Made by a program: the position numbers and the translations under genes. The notes beneath the pieces were generated by a model. It was not told the DNA's origin and ran no database searches. It saw only the letters and a program-made list of their open reading frames with translations. A stretch of DNA of 64,000 bases from an uncultured Blautia sp. (GTDB lineage Bacteria > Bacillota > Clostridia > Lachnospirales > Lachnospiraceae): NCBI RefSeq assembly GCF_947654165.1, contig NZ_CANTKB010000005.1, positions 78,578-142,577 on the forward strand, in the 5' to 3' direction. This document shows, piece after piece, positions 17,665-25,459 of this stretch; within the stretch, counting starts at the first letter, position 1; each line of letters begins with the position of its first letter.

Positions 17665-17682
17665 ATGAGCAAAGGCGTTCAT
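17665..17682 (+). promoter_or_regulatory. Hexaloop antiterminator hairpin of the gltB leader (probable ANTAR target)
   Basis: ATGAGC pairs with GTTCAT around the loop AAAGGC (A1, G4), closely matching the two AAGGGC loops of the glnN leader, with the same C-G closing pair. The loop and the GTTCAT strand are also the start of the terminator stem, so the folds are mutually exclusive. As at glnN, it stands at the very 5' end of the transcript. Confidence 0.62.
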
Positions 17683-17729
17683 TTAGGAAGCAGAAATTCT
17701 CTGCTTTCAAAATGGACGTCTTTGTTTTT
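17671..17729 (+). terminator. gltB leader attenuator
   Basis: A 14-bp stem (17671-17684 with 17710-17723) with an inner 9-bp hairpin, then G and five T. It lies between promoter and gltB1 with no gene of its own, so it can only act as a regulated block to the glutamate synthase operon. Confidence 0.88.
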
Positions 17730-17761
17730 ATATTGATAAAAAGAAAGGAAGGTAAAGGAAA

Positions 17762-18859
17762 ATGAAAATAGAAGGTCAAGTACGGATCCCTTCCGGATGT
17801 GCCATTGCAGCTATGATTTCCAAAGAGGGAAACAGAATGTCCGGGGAAACCATCACCAATGCTATGAAACCCATGCATGACCGGTCCAATGGTCTTGGGG
17901 GCGGATTTGCAGGTTACGGAATTTATCCGGAGTATAAAGACTTTTATGCATTTCATATGTTTTTTGACAGCAGGGCTACCAGAAAAGAATGTGAGGCATT
18001 CTTAAAGGAGCGATTTGAAATCGTACAGTCGGAGATCATTCCTACCCGCAAAATACCGGAGATCACAGATGAACCCATTATTTGGAGATACTTTGTGGCA
18101 CCGTTAAAGTCTCTTCTGACCTCCATGCAGTTGGATGAAAAGGAATATGTGGTACGTACCGTGATGAAGATTAATACCGAGATGCCGGGAGCTTATGTCT
18201 TCTCCAGCGGAAAAAACATGGGAACCTTCAAAGCAGTGGGATATCCGGAAGACATTGGTGTTTTTTATAAATTAGACGAATACCAGGGATATTCCTGGAC
18301 TGCTCACGGCCGTTATCCTACCAATACTCCGGGCTGGTGGGGAGGTGCACATCCCTTTACTCTTCTGGACTCTTCTGTTGTACATAACGGAGAGATTTCT
18401 TCTTATGATGCCAACCGCCGATTCATGGAAATGTTCGGATATAAGTGCACGCTTCAAACAGATACGGAAGTCATTACGTATATTTTAGATTACCTGCTCC
18501 GCAGGCAGGGTCTGACTCTCGGAGAAGCTGCCAGTGTCATTGCTGCCCCGTTTTGGAGCACCATTGCATCAAAAACAGATCTTGCAGATCAGAAAAAGCA
18601 CACCTATTTAAGAACCATGTTTCCAAGCCTTCTGATCACCGGACCTTTTTCCATTGTGTTTGGCTTTAACGGCGGACTGATGGCACTCAATGACCGACTG
18701 AAGCTTCGCTCCATGGTCGTAGGTGAAAAAGAGGATATGGTTTATATTGCCAGTGAAGAAACGGCCATCCGTGCCATGGAACCGGATGCGGAAAATATCT
18801 GGGCTCCTGCCGGGGGAGAACCGGTTATTGTAACAGTAAAGGAAGGTGTTTTCGTATGA
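17762..18859 (+). CDS. gltB1: Glutamate synthase, split archaeal type, glutaminase subunit
   Basis: Class II glutamine amidotransferase subunit (365 residues) that supplies ammonia to the FMN subunit. Motifs are GHGRYPTNTPGW-like (here AHGRYPTNTPGWWGGAHPF), VVHNGEISSYDANRRF and the late FGFNGGLMAL. The likely nucleophile is Cys13 in PSGCAIAAMIS, which implies removal of a short propeptide. AAGGAAGG precedes the ATG. In most bacteria this is one domain of a single large GltB protein. Here it is separate, as in archaea and Clostridia, and the next gene starts inside its stop codon. Confidence 0.92.
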   Translation: MKIEGQVRIPSGCAIAAMISKEGNRMSGETITNAMKPMHDRSNGLGGGFAGYGIYPEYKDFYAFHMFFDSRATRKECEAFLKERFEIVQSEIIPTRKIPEITDEPIIWRYFVAPLKSLLTSMQLDEKEYVVRTVMKINTEMPGAYVFSSGKNMGTFKAVGYPEDIGVFYKLDEYQGYSWTAHGRYPTNTPGWWGGAHPFTLLDSSVVHNGEISSYDANRRFMEMFGYKCTLQTDTEVITYILDYLLRRQGLTLGEAASVIAAPFWSTIASKTDLADQKKHTYLRTMFPSLLITGPFSIVFGFNGGLMALNDRLKLRSMVVGEKEDMVYIASEETAIRAMEPDAENIWAPAGGEPVIVTVKEGVFV

Positions 18860-20361
18860 GTATTGCATTTATCTACCCTGAATTTGAAGTGATTCGAAAT
18901 GAAAGCCGCTGCATTTCCTGCCGTATCTGCGAGCAGCAATGTGCCAATGACGTACATTCTTACAATAGTGAGACAAAACGAATGGAATGTGACGAAAGTA
19001 AATGTGTAAACTGCCACCGATGTGTTTCCTTCTGCCCTACCAGAGCCTTAAAGATCACCAGAAGCAACTGCTCTTTCCGTGAAAATGCCAACTGGTCAGA
19101 AGCCACCATGAAAGAAATCTATAAACAAGCCAACAGCGGCGGTGTTCTGCTCTCTTCCATGGGAAATCCAAACCCTCTTCCCGTTTATTGGGACCGTATT
19201 TTAATCAATGCTTCTCAGGTGACAAATCCTCCCATTGACCCTTTGCGGGAACCTATGGAGACCAGAGTTTATCTGGGAAAAAAGCCAGAGCAGGTACATC
19301 GGCTGTCAGACGGAACTTTAGACTGCGAACTTCCTCCGCAGCTGGAACTTTCTATGCCGGTCATGTTCTCTGCCATGAGCTATGGCTCCATCAGCTACAA
19401 TGCACATAAATCTCTGGCACTTGCAGCAACAGAACTGGGAATTCTTTATAACACCGGAGAAGGGGGACTTCACGAAGATTTTTATTGTTATGGGGAAAAT
19501 ACCATTGTCCAGGTGGCATCCGGACGCTTTGGTGTCCATGAGGAGTATTTAAACGCAGGAGCAGGCATTGAGATCAAAATGGGACAGGGAGCTAAACCGG
19601 GGATTGGAGGACATCTCCCAGGAGCCAAGATCGTAGGAGACGTATCCCGCACCCGAATGATTCCGGAAGGCTCTGATGCCATCTCCCCGGCACCTCACCA
19701 TGATATCTATTCCATCGAAGATCTGCGGCAGCTGGTCTATTCCCTGAAGGAAGCTACCGAATATAAAAAACCAATTATCGTAAAGGTTGCAGCCGTCCAC
19801 AATATTGCAGCCATTGCCAGTGGAATCGCACGCAGCGGTGCAGACATCATTGCCATTGACGGATTTCGGGGCGGTACTGGTGCAGCACCTACCAAGATCC
19901 GTGACAATGTGGGCATTCCTGTGGAACTTGCCCTGGCGGCAGTGGATCAGCGGCTTCGTGATGAAGGGATCCGCAACCATGTTTCTCTTGTGGTAGGAGG
20001 AAGCATCCGCAGTGCTTCGGATGTGGTGAAGGCCATTGCCCTTGGAGCCGACGCCTGTTATGTTGCTACAGCCGCACTTCTGGCTCTGGGATGCCATCTC
20101 TGCCGCACCTGCCAGAGCGGTAAATGCAACTGGGGAATTGCCACACAGCGTCCGGAACTTGTGAAAAGGCTAAACCCGGAAATCGGAAGCCAGCGTCTTG
20201 TGAATCTGATGACTGCATGGAAACATGAGATCAAAGAGCTCATGGGCGGCATGGGAATTAACTCCATTGAAGCTCTCCGGGGCAATCGTCTCATGCTCCG
20301 TGGAATCGGACTGAACGAAAAAGAACTGGAAATCCTTGGAATTTCCCATGCCGGAGAATAA
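18856..20361 (+). CDS. gltB2: Glutamate synthase, ferredoxin plus FMN-binding synthase subunit
   Basis: Core catalytic subunit, which makes glutamate from 2-oxoglutarate and ammonia. The N-terminus carries two four-cysteine 4Fe-4S motifs (CISCRICEQQC and CVNCHRCVSFC). The rest is the FMN barrel, with SAMSYGSISYNAHKSLA, GEGGLHEDF, GQGAKPGIGGHLPG and GFRGGTGAAPT. It overlaps gltB1 by 4 bp. The built-in ferredoxin domain suggests reduced ferredoxin or another protein as electron donor. No GltD-type NADPH subunit is encoded next to it. Confidence 0.94.
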   Translation: MSIAFIYPEFEVIRNESRCISCRICEQQCANDVHSYNSETKRMECDESKCVNCHRCVSFCPTRALKITRSNCSFRENANWSEATMKEIYKQANSGGVLLSSMGNPNPLPVYWDRILINASQVTNPPIDPLREPMETRVYLGKKPEQVHRLSDGTLDCELPPQLELSMPVMFSAMSYGSISYNAHKSLALAATELGILYNTGEGGLHEDFYCYGENTIVQVASGRFGVHEEYLNAGAGIEIKMGQGAKPGIGGHLPGAKIVGDVSRTRMIPEGSDAISPAPHHDIYSIEDLRQLVYSLKEATEYKKPIIVKVAAVHNIAAIASGIARSGADIIAIDGFRGGTGAAPTKIRDNVGIPVELALAAVDQRLRDEGIRNHVSLVVGGSIRSASDVVKAIALGADACYVATAALLALGCHLCRTCQSGKCNWGIATQRPELVKRLNPEIGSQRLVNLMTAWKHEIKELMGGMGINSIEALRGNRLMLRGIGLNEKELEILGISHAGE

Positions 20362-20398
20362 AATACTATATCATTTTATCAAGGAGATGTGTTATACT

Positions 20399-21121
20399 AT
20401 GAAAGTGATTGATGCTGCTGCTTTAGATTATAAAACCTTAAATGAAGCCTTGCGACAACCGGAACACGATTATGTGATCAATGGCTGCTGCGGTCAGCGC
20501 TTCATCGGAGCCGGAATGTCTGAGAGGGATATTACGATCAACGGCATTTCCGGCAATGCTCTCGGTGCATACCTAAACAATGCCCGCATTACCGTAAATG
20601 CCAATGCACAGGATGCTGTAGGCGATACCATGAATGCAGGAAAGATTCTGATTCATGGCAGTATCGGAGACGCAGCCGGGTATGCCATGAGAGGCGGCAA
20701 GATATATGTCCGTGACCATGCCGGCTACCGGGCAGGAATTCATATGAAAGCATACAAAGATAAGGTTCCTGTGATGATCATCGGCGGATGTGCAGGTAGT
20801 TTTCTGGGAGAATACCAGGCCGGTGGCATCCTTGTGGTATTAGGCTTACAGACGGATCAGCGTCCCATCGTCGGAAATTTCCCCTGCACAGGTATGCACG
20901 GCGGAAAGCTGTTCCTGAGAGGAGACTGCAAAAATCTGAAATTTCCTCCTCAGGTTACGGCAAACCTTGCTTCTTCTGAAGACCTGCAGGAAATTATGGA
21001 GGACTTGAAGGAATATTGCAGTGATTTCCACTATGATCTGGAAACGATTCTCTCTTCTCCTTTTACCCTGGTCACACCGGACAGCAAAAATCCATATAAA
21101 CAGATGTATGTAGCAAATTAA
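20399..21121 (+). CDS. gltB3: Glutamate synthase, GXGXG structural subunit
   Basis: A beta-helix subunit corresponding to the C-terminal domain of GltB, here 240 residues. It shows the repeated Gly-rich turns (GAGMSERDITINGISGNAL, GDTMNAGKILIHGSIGDAAG, AMRGGKIYVRDHAGYRAG). The ATG at 20399 is chosen because AAGGAG precedes it and the product then begins MKVIDAAALDYKTLNE; an open frame upstream has no ribosome site. It probably organises the ammonia channel between the other two subunits. Confidence 0.93.
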   Translation: MKVIDAAALDYKTLNEALRQPEHDYVINGCCGQRFIGAGMSERDITINGISGNALGAYLNNARITVNANAQDAVGDTMNAGKILIHGSIGDAAGYAMRGGKIYVRDHAGYRAGIHMKAYKDKVPVMIIGGCAGSFLGEYQAGGILVVLGLQTDQRPIVGNFPCTGMHGGKLFLRGDCKNLKFPPQVTANLASSEDLQEIMEDLKEYCSDFHYDLETILSSPFTLVTPDSKNPYKQMYVAN

Positions 21122-21139
21122 CAAGAAAGAGGTTGAGCT

Positions 21140-22351
21140 ATGAAATATTCTCAGCAAGAAATTATGCAATACGTTCAGGAAGAGGATGTAAAATTTATCC
21201 GTCTGGCCTTCTGTGATGTATTTGGAAAACAGAAAAACATATCCATCATGCCGGATGAACTTCCAAGAGCTTTTACCTATGGCATTGCCATTGATGCATC
21301 CGCTATTGACGGTTTTGGTGATGAAACCCATTCGGATCTGTTTCTCCACCCCGAGCCGGACACTCTGATGCCTCTGCCCTGGAGACCGGAAGAAGGCAGT
21401 GTGGTACGGATGTTCTGTAACATCACCTATCCCGATGGAACTCCTTTTGCGTATGATACCCGTAGGATTCTGAAAAAAGCCATTGAGGCTGCCTCCGCAG
21501 AAGGACTGCAGTTCTATTTTGGTACCGAACAGGAATTTTATCTCTTCCGGTTGGACGATCATGGTGAACCCACGAAGATTCCCTATGATCATGCGGGATA
21601 CATGGATATAGCACCAGAGGATAAAGGAGAAAATATTCGAAGAGAGATCTGTCTGACACTGGAACAAATGGGAATCCGTCCGGAAAGCTCCCACCACGAA
21701 CAGGGACCGGGGCAAAACGAGATTGATTTTCGTTACTCGGATCCCCTGACAGCGGCTGACAATGCAATGACCTTCCAGACCGTAGTAAAGGCAGTTGCCT
21801 TGCGAAACGGTCTCTACGCTGATTTCAGTCCAAAGCCCCTTTGCCATCAACCGGGAAACGGATTTCACATCAACATCTCTGTTAAATCTGCTTATGAGCA
21901 GGATTACATGGATAACATGATCGCAGGGATCCTGGATAAAATACCGGAAATAACCCTGTTTTTGAATCCTCTTGAGAATTCTTATGAACGATTTGGACAG
22001 GATAAGGCACCCCGCTATATCTCCTGGTCCTGCCAGAACCGCTCTCAGCTTGTCCGGGTTCCTGCAGCACTGGGCGAATACCGTCGTGCAGAACTGCGTT
22101 CTCCGGATCCAGCGGCGAATTCTTATCTTGCCTTTGCCCTGTTGATCTATGCCAGTCTGTATGGGATCAAAAAGAACCTGGAACTTCCAGATCCTACAGA
22201 TCTGAACTTATTTAAAGCACCCATTGAGGTTCTTGCAAAATTCCGCCAGCTTCCCAGCAACCTTCCTGCTGCATGTCAGGAGGCCAAAAGCAGCAGTTTT
22301 ATAAAAAACTGTATTCCGGAAGCCATCATAGAACTTTATTGCAATCGGTAA
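21140..22351 (+). CDS. Glutamine synthetase, type I-like, short form
   Basis: Second glutamine synthetase of the locus (403 residues against about 440 for GSI-alpha). GS blocks are present: GTEQEFYLFRLDD, SSHHEQGPGQNEIDF, GNGFHINIS, and the NRSQLVRVP to ELRSPDPAANSYLAFA stretch. No GSI-beta adenylylation site is evident. It lies 18 bp after gltB3 and 33 bp before the ANTAR gene. It may feed glutamine directly to the adjacent glutamate synthase, or act on a related amine; the sequence does not settle this. Confidence 0.88.
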   Translation: MKYSQQEIMQYVQEEDVKFIRLAFCDVFGKQKNISIMPDELPRAFTYGIAIDASAIDGFGDETHSDLFLHPEPDTLMPLPWRPEEGSVVRMFCNITYPDGTPFAYDTRRILKKAIEAASAEGLQFYFGTEQEFYLFRLDDHGEPTKIPYDHAGYMDIAPEDKGENIRREICLTLEQMGIRPESSHHEQGPGQNEIDFRYSDPLTAADNAMTFQTVVKAVALRNGLYADFSPKPLCHQPGNGFHINISVKSAYEQDYMDNMIAGILDKIPEITLFLNPLENSYERFGQDKAPRYISWSCQNRSQLVRVPAALGEYRRAELRSPDPAANSYLAFALLIYASLYGIKKNLELPDPTDLNLFKAPIEVLAKFRQLPSNLPAACQEAKSSSFIKNCIPEAIIELYCNR

Positions 22352-22384
22352 GCGTAAGAGAAATCAAAAAGGAGGGGGAACAAA

Positions 22385-22969
22385 ATGAGTTTAAAAGAAC
22401 GCATTTACAGTATCTTACTTGTATCATCAAGCGATAGCTTTACCTCTGCCTTTACCGGTTTTCTTCCACCATCCAGATACGGTCTGCTTCACAGAGTTTC
22501 CAGTGTCAGTGCTGCCAAAAGAATCCTGATGGAAAATACGTTTGATTTTGTTATCATTAACTCTCCGCTCACAGATGAAAGCGGTGTTCGCTTTGCCATT
22601 GATACCTGTGCCGGAAAATCCTGTGCTGTTCTTTTGCTGGTAAAACGGGAGCTGCATAATGAGATTCATGATAAAGTGGTGGAATATGGTGTATTCACAC
22701 TGCCAAAGCCCACCTCAAAACCAACCTTGATCCAGGCACTGGGATGGATGGAAAGTGCCAGAGAACGCCTTCGGCACTTTGAAAAAAAGTCCATATCCAT
22801 TGATGAAAAAATGGCTGAGATCCGCCTGGTAAACAGGGCAAAATGGCTGTTGATCAGCGAGCTGAAAATGAGCGAGCCGGATGCTCACCGCTACATAGAA
22901 AAGCAGGCCATGAACCGTTGTGTCTCCAAACGGATTGTAGCAGAGGAAATTATCAAAACCTACTCTTAA
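22385..22969 (+). CDS. ANTAR-domain RNA-binding antiterminator with degenerate receiver domain
   Basis: Predicted RNA-binding antiterminator of 194 residues. Residues about 8-125 look like a response-regulator receiver, but the phosphorylation site is Asn59 (DFVIINSPL) and the acidic pocket is mostly serines (VSSSDS). Only the conserved Lys108 (LPKPTS) remains. Residues about 138-192 are an ANTAR domain (AKWLLISELKMSEPDAHRYI, then KQAMNRCVSKRIVAEEI). Such proteins melt terminators by binding hexaloop hairpins. It closes the gltB operon and is the obvious candidate to act on the hexaloops at 15220, 15291 and 17665. With no Asp, control is probably by partner or ligand rather than by phosphorylation. 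Confidence 0.92.
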   Translation: MSLKERIYSILLVSSSDSFTSAFTGFLPPSRYGLLHRVSSVSAAKRILMENTFDFVIINSPLTDESGVRFAIDTCAGKSCAVLLLVKRELHNEIHDKVVEYGVFTLPKPTSKPTLIQALGWMESARERLRHFEKKSISIDEKMAEIRLVNRAKWLLISELKMSEPDAHRYIEKQAMNRCVSKRIVAEEIIKTYS

Positions 22970-22980
22970 ACATAAAAAGA

Positions 22981-23043
22981 GAACATTTCACAGAATACAT
23001 CCTATGATGAATGCTTTGTTTCCGTGAAATGTTCTTTATTTTT
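22981..23043 (+). terminator. Terminator of the gltB operon
   Basis: GAACATTTCAC (22981-22991) pairs over 11 bp with 23024-23034, with a 32-nt loop, followed by TTTATTTTT. It begins 11 bp after the ANTAR gene stop. Confidence 0.8.
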
Positions 23044-23057
23044 CAGCCTTTTAAAAA

Positions 23058-24107
23058 TTATTCTCCAATCTTGATCACAGCTTTTACAATATCAGCCTTA
23101 TTATTCACACTGTAGTCCATAGCCTTCTGTGCCTCATCTAAAGAAAAGATATCTGTCACAATTCCTTTTAAATTCACTTTTCCGGAGGCTACTGCATCAA
23201 TGGCCATAGGATAAATATGACGGTAGCGGAAAACAGTCTTAAAGGTCAGTTCTTTGTCCAGTGCAAGACTCATAGGAAGGGTTACTTCTCCTGATTTACT
23301 GTATCCTACCAACACAATGACGGAACCTTTTTTGGCGATCTGGATTGCCTGTCTTGTGGTAATCTCTGTACCGGCTGTCTCAATAACCAGATCCGTTCCT
23401 TTTCCTCCGGTCAGTTCTTTTACCCTCTCCGGAACATTTTCCTTGGCACCGTTGATCACACCGGAAGCACCTAACTCCATTGCTTTTTCCAGACGTTTTT
23501 CCATGATATCTACCACATAAACCTCAGATACGCCTCTGGCTTTTAATGCCATCATAGATACCAGTCCAATACATCCGGCTCCCATGACCACAGCCTTTTG
23601 TCCCAGATGTGCATCTCCCTGAATGGCTGCATGAAAACCAACAGCTAACGGCTCAATCAATGCACCTTCCAGGGTACTGACATTGTCTGGAAGCTTAAAG
23701 CATAAATCTGCTTCATGGGCAACATACTCCTGGAATACACCATCTACCGGAGGTGTTGCAAAAAAAACAACATCCGGACAGAGATTGTATTTGCCCTCCT
23801 TACAGAATTCACAATGTCCGCAGGTTTTGCCAGGCTCCAGAGCAACACGGTCTCCCACCTGTAAATGTCTGACCTTCTCTCCTACCTCTACAACGGTACC
23901 TCCCGGTTCATGCCCCAGCACAAAAGGTGGTTCCACCACATAGTCACCAATAGCACCTGTCTCGTAGTAATGCAGATCCGAACCGCAGATACCCACATAT
24001 TCCAGTTTGACTAAAACTTCATTTTCCTTGGGATGTGGAATCTCTCTCTGTTCAAAGCCCATTTTTCCCACACCGTTCATGACTGCTACTTTCATTTTAC
24101 CTTCCAT
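23058..24107 (-). CDS. Zinc-dependent polyol (sorbitol/xylitol-type) dehydrogenase
   Basis: Medium-chain dehydrogenase of 349 residues. The catalytic zinc site is CGSDLHYYETG with GHEPGGTV, the structural zinc cysteines lie in CGHCEFCKEGKYNLC, and the Rossmann motif is GAGCIGLVSM. The tyrosine-rich YYETG and the VDGVFQEYV stretch fit the sorbitol/xylitol branch. GGAGG lies 7 nt before the ATG. It is transcribed from its own promoter and shares an operator motif with the adjacent ROK regulator, which probably represses it. The exact polyol cannot be read from the sequence. Confidence 0.88.
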   Translation of the reverse strand: MEGKMKVAVMNGVGKMGFEQREIPHPKENEVLVKLEYVGICGSDLHYYETGAIGDYVVEPPFVLGHEPGGTVVEVGEKVRHLQVGDRVALEPGKTCGHCEFCKEGKYNLCPDVVFFATPPVDGVFQEYVAHEADLCFKLPDNVSTLEGALIEPLAVGFHAAIQGDAHLGQKAVVMGAGCIGLVSMMALKARGVSEVYVVDIMEKRLEKAMELGASGVINGAKENVPERVKELTGGKGTDLVIETAGTEITTRQAIQIAKKGSVIVLVGYSKSGEVTLPMSLALDKELTFKTVFRYRHIYPMAIDAVASGKVNLKGIVTDIFSLDEAQKAMDYSVNNKADIVKAVIKIGE

Positions 24108-24135
24108 GAAATTGTCCTCCGTTCATTTAAAAAGA

Positions 24136-24195
24136 TACTTTATTAAATAGTTTAAATATGTATTTTATAATAAACTCAAAACGTTTTTTTGTCAA
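24136..24195 (-). promoter_or_regulatory. Dehydrogenase promoter with candidate ROK operator
   Basis: Minus-strand TTGACA (24195-24190) and TATTAT (24172-24167) are 17 nt apart. Downstream of the -10 lies the imperfect palindrome ACTTTATTAAATAGT (24137-24151). The 12-mer TACTTTATTAAA is shared with the operator before the ROK gene (25365). Confidence 0.65.
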
Positions 24196-24221
24196 TGGAA
24201 TCTTCTTATTTTTCATCATTT

Positions 24222-25349
24222 TTAAATCTGTTCTACAAAAGTTTCTATCACATACTGTGCTGCTCCTAAAGCAGCTGCTCCTGTTTTGTATCGGCAGGGA
24301 TGCACATAAGAACCATCTTCCAAAAAGGTGCTTCGGGCAGATACTTTCTGGCGGATCTCCCGGATATATTCTTCCAGGTAACTGCCCACATATCCGCCTA
24401 AGACCACATCACAATCCAATACCATATGAATGTTATTGATCGCAATAGCCAGATACGTGATATATTGTTCCCATTCTGCTGTATATGCCGATTTTCCCTG
24501 TTTTAGTCCTTCAAAAAAGTCTTCCAGTTTTCCTCCTGCCATTTTTGCCAGACGTTCTGCTGTACAGTAGGAATCCAGACACCCCTGCTTTTTGCAATAA
24601 CAGGGCAGACCGTCCGGAACAATCGTCATATGTCCCACTTCCCCACAACGGAATTGTTTTCCGTATACCAGTTTTCCCTCTGTGAAAACAGAGCCGCCCA
24701 CTGTATTACTTAGAGAAAAATAGAAAAAGCTTTTTTCTTCGCCTTCTTGCATTCCTTCTGCATAGGCTCCTGCATTTGCATCGTTTAAAAACATACAGGG
24801 ATAGGAAAATGCACTGGCTACCTCATCAAAAGACAGAGTATCTATATTCAGCACATGAGAACTGGTCACTTCCTTTTGCTCCAGATCAACGATGCCCGGG
24901 ATTGAGATCCCTATACCCAGTAGGTTCTTTTGCTCTGCCGGACTGTCTTCTAAAAATAATTCCAGTTTTTCATTAACCCCCTTAAAATATTCCCGGGTAT
25001 TCTGAAACGGATCATATATTCTTTCATACTTTAAAATTTCTCCGGTAACATTTGTAAGCAAAAGACCAATGTGGTTTCTGGTAATATCAATACCGACTGC
25101 CATTACGGCATTTTCATACACGGACAGTGCCTTTGCTTTTCTTCCCCCTGTGGATTCTAATTCGCCCTTTTCTTCGATCAAACCCATTTCCAACAACTCT
25201 TTTGTATTTTGTGTTACTGTAGGAAGACTGAGATTCAATTCATATGCAAGATCTGGATTTGACAGAATTCCGCCTTTTCTCAGACGACGATAGATGCGAT
25301 TTCTGTTTCTTTTTTTTACTTCTTTGTTTGTTATTTTCTTATTTGCCAT
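24222..25349 (-). CDS. ROK-family transcriptional repressor
   Basis: 375-residue regulator. An N-terminal winged helix-turn-helix (NRIYRRLRKGGILSNPDLAY, then LSLPTVTQNTKELLEMGL) is followed by a sugar-kinase-like ROK domain. The zinc motif is GHMTIVPDGLPCYCKKQGC. ROK repressors sense sugars or sugar phosphates. It sits 114 bp upstream of the dehydrogenase on the same strand, and both promoters carry the same palindrome, so autoregulation and control of the dehydrogenase are likely. Confidence 0.92.
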   Translation of the reverse strand: MANKKITNKEVKKRNRNRIYRRLRKGGILSNPDLAYELNLSLPTVTQNTKELLEMGLIEEKGELESTGGRKAKALSVYENAVMAVGIDITRNHIGLLLTNVTGEILKYERIYDPFQNTREYFKGVNEKLELFLEDSPAEQKNLLGIGISIPGIVDLEQKEVTSSHVLNIDTLSFDEVASAFSYPCMFLNDANAGAYAEGMQEGEEKSFFYFSLSNTVGGSVFTEGKLVYGKQFRCGEVGHMTIVPDGLPCYCKKQGCLDSYCTAERLAKMAGGKLEDFFEGLKQGKSAYTAEWEQYITYLAIAINNIHMVLDCDVVLGGYVGSYLEEYIREIRQKVSARSTFLEDGSYVHPCRYKTGAAALGAAQYVIETFVEQI

Positions 25350-25364
25350 GTTTCCTCCGAAAAT

Positions 25365-25415
25365 TACTTTATTAAAGTATTTTATTAGTATACCATTCTA
25401 TGGTTCATATTACAA
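25365..25415 (-). promoter_or_regulatory. ROK gene promoter with perfect palindromic operator
   Basis: Minus-strand TTGTAA (25415-25410) and TATACT (25392-25387) are 17 nt apart. Just downstream is the perfect 15-bp palindrome TACTTTATTAAAGTA (25365-25379), in the position of an autoregulatory operator. Confidence 0.65.
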
Positions 25416-25459
25416 ACTTCTGTACATAAATTTTATAGAATATGTTTTAGGAGTCTTTT

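Noticed and set aside
20846..21868. Minus-strand open frame of 340 codons over gltB3 and the GSI-like gene
   Set aside because: Antisense to two genes with clear family motifs; composition is typical of a shadow frame.
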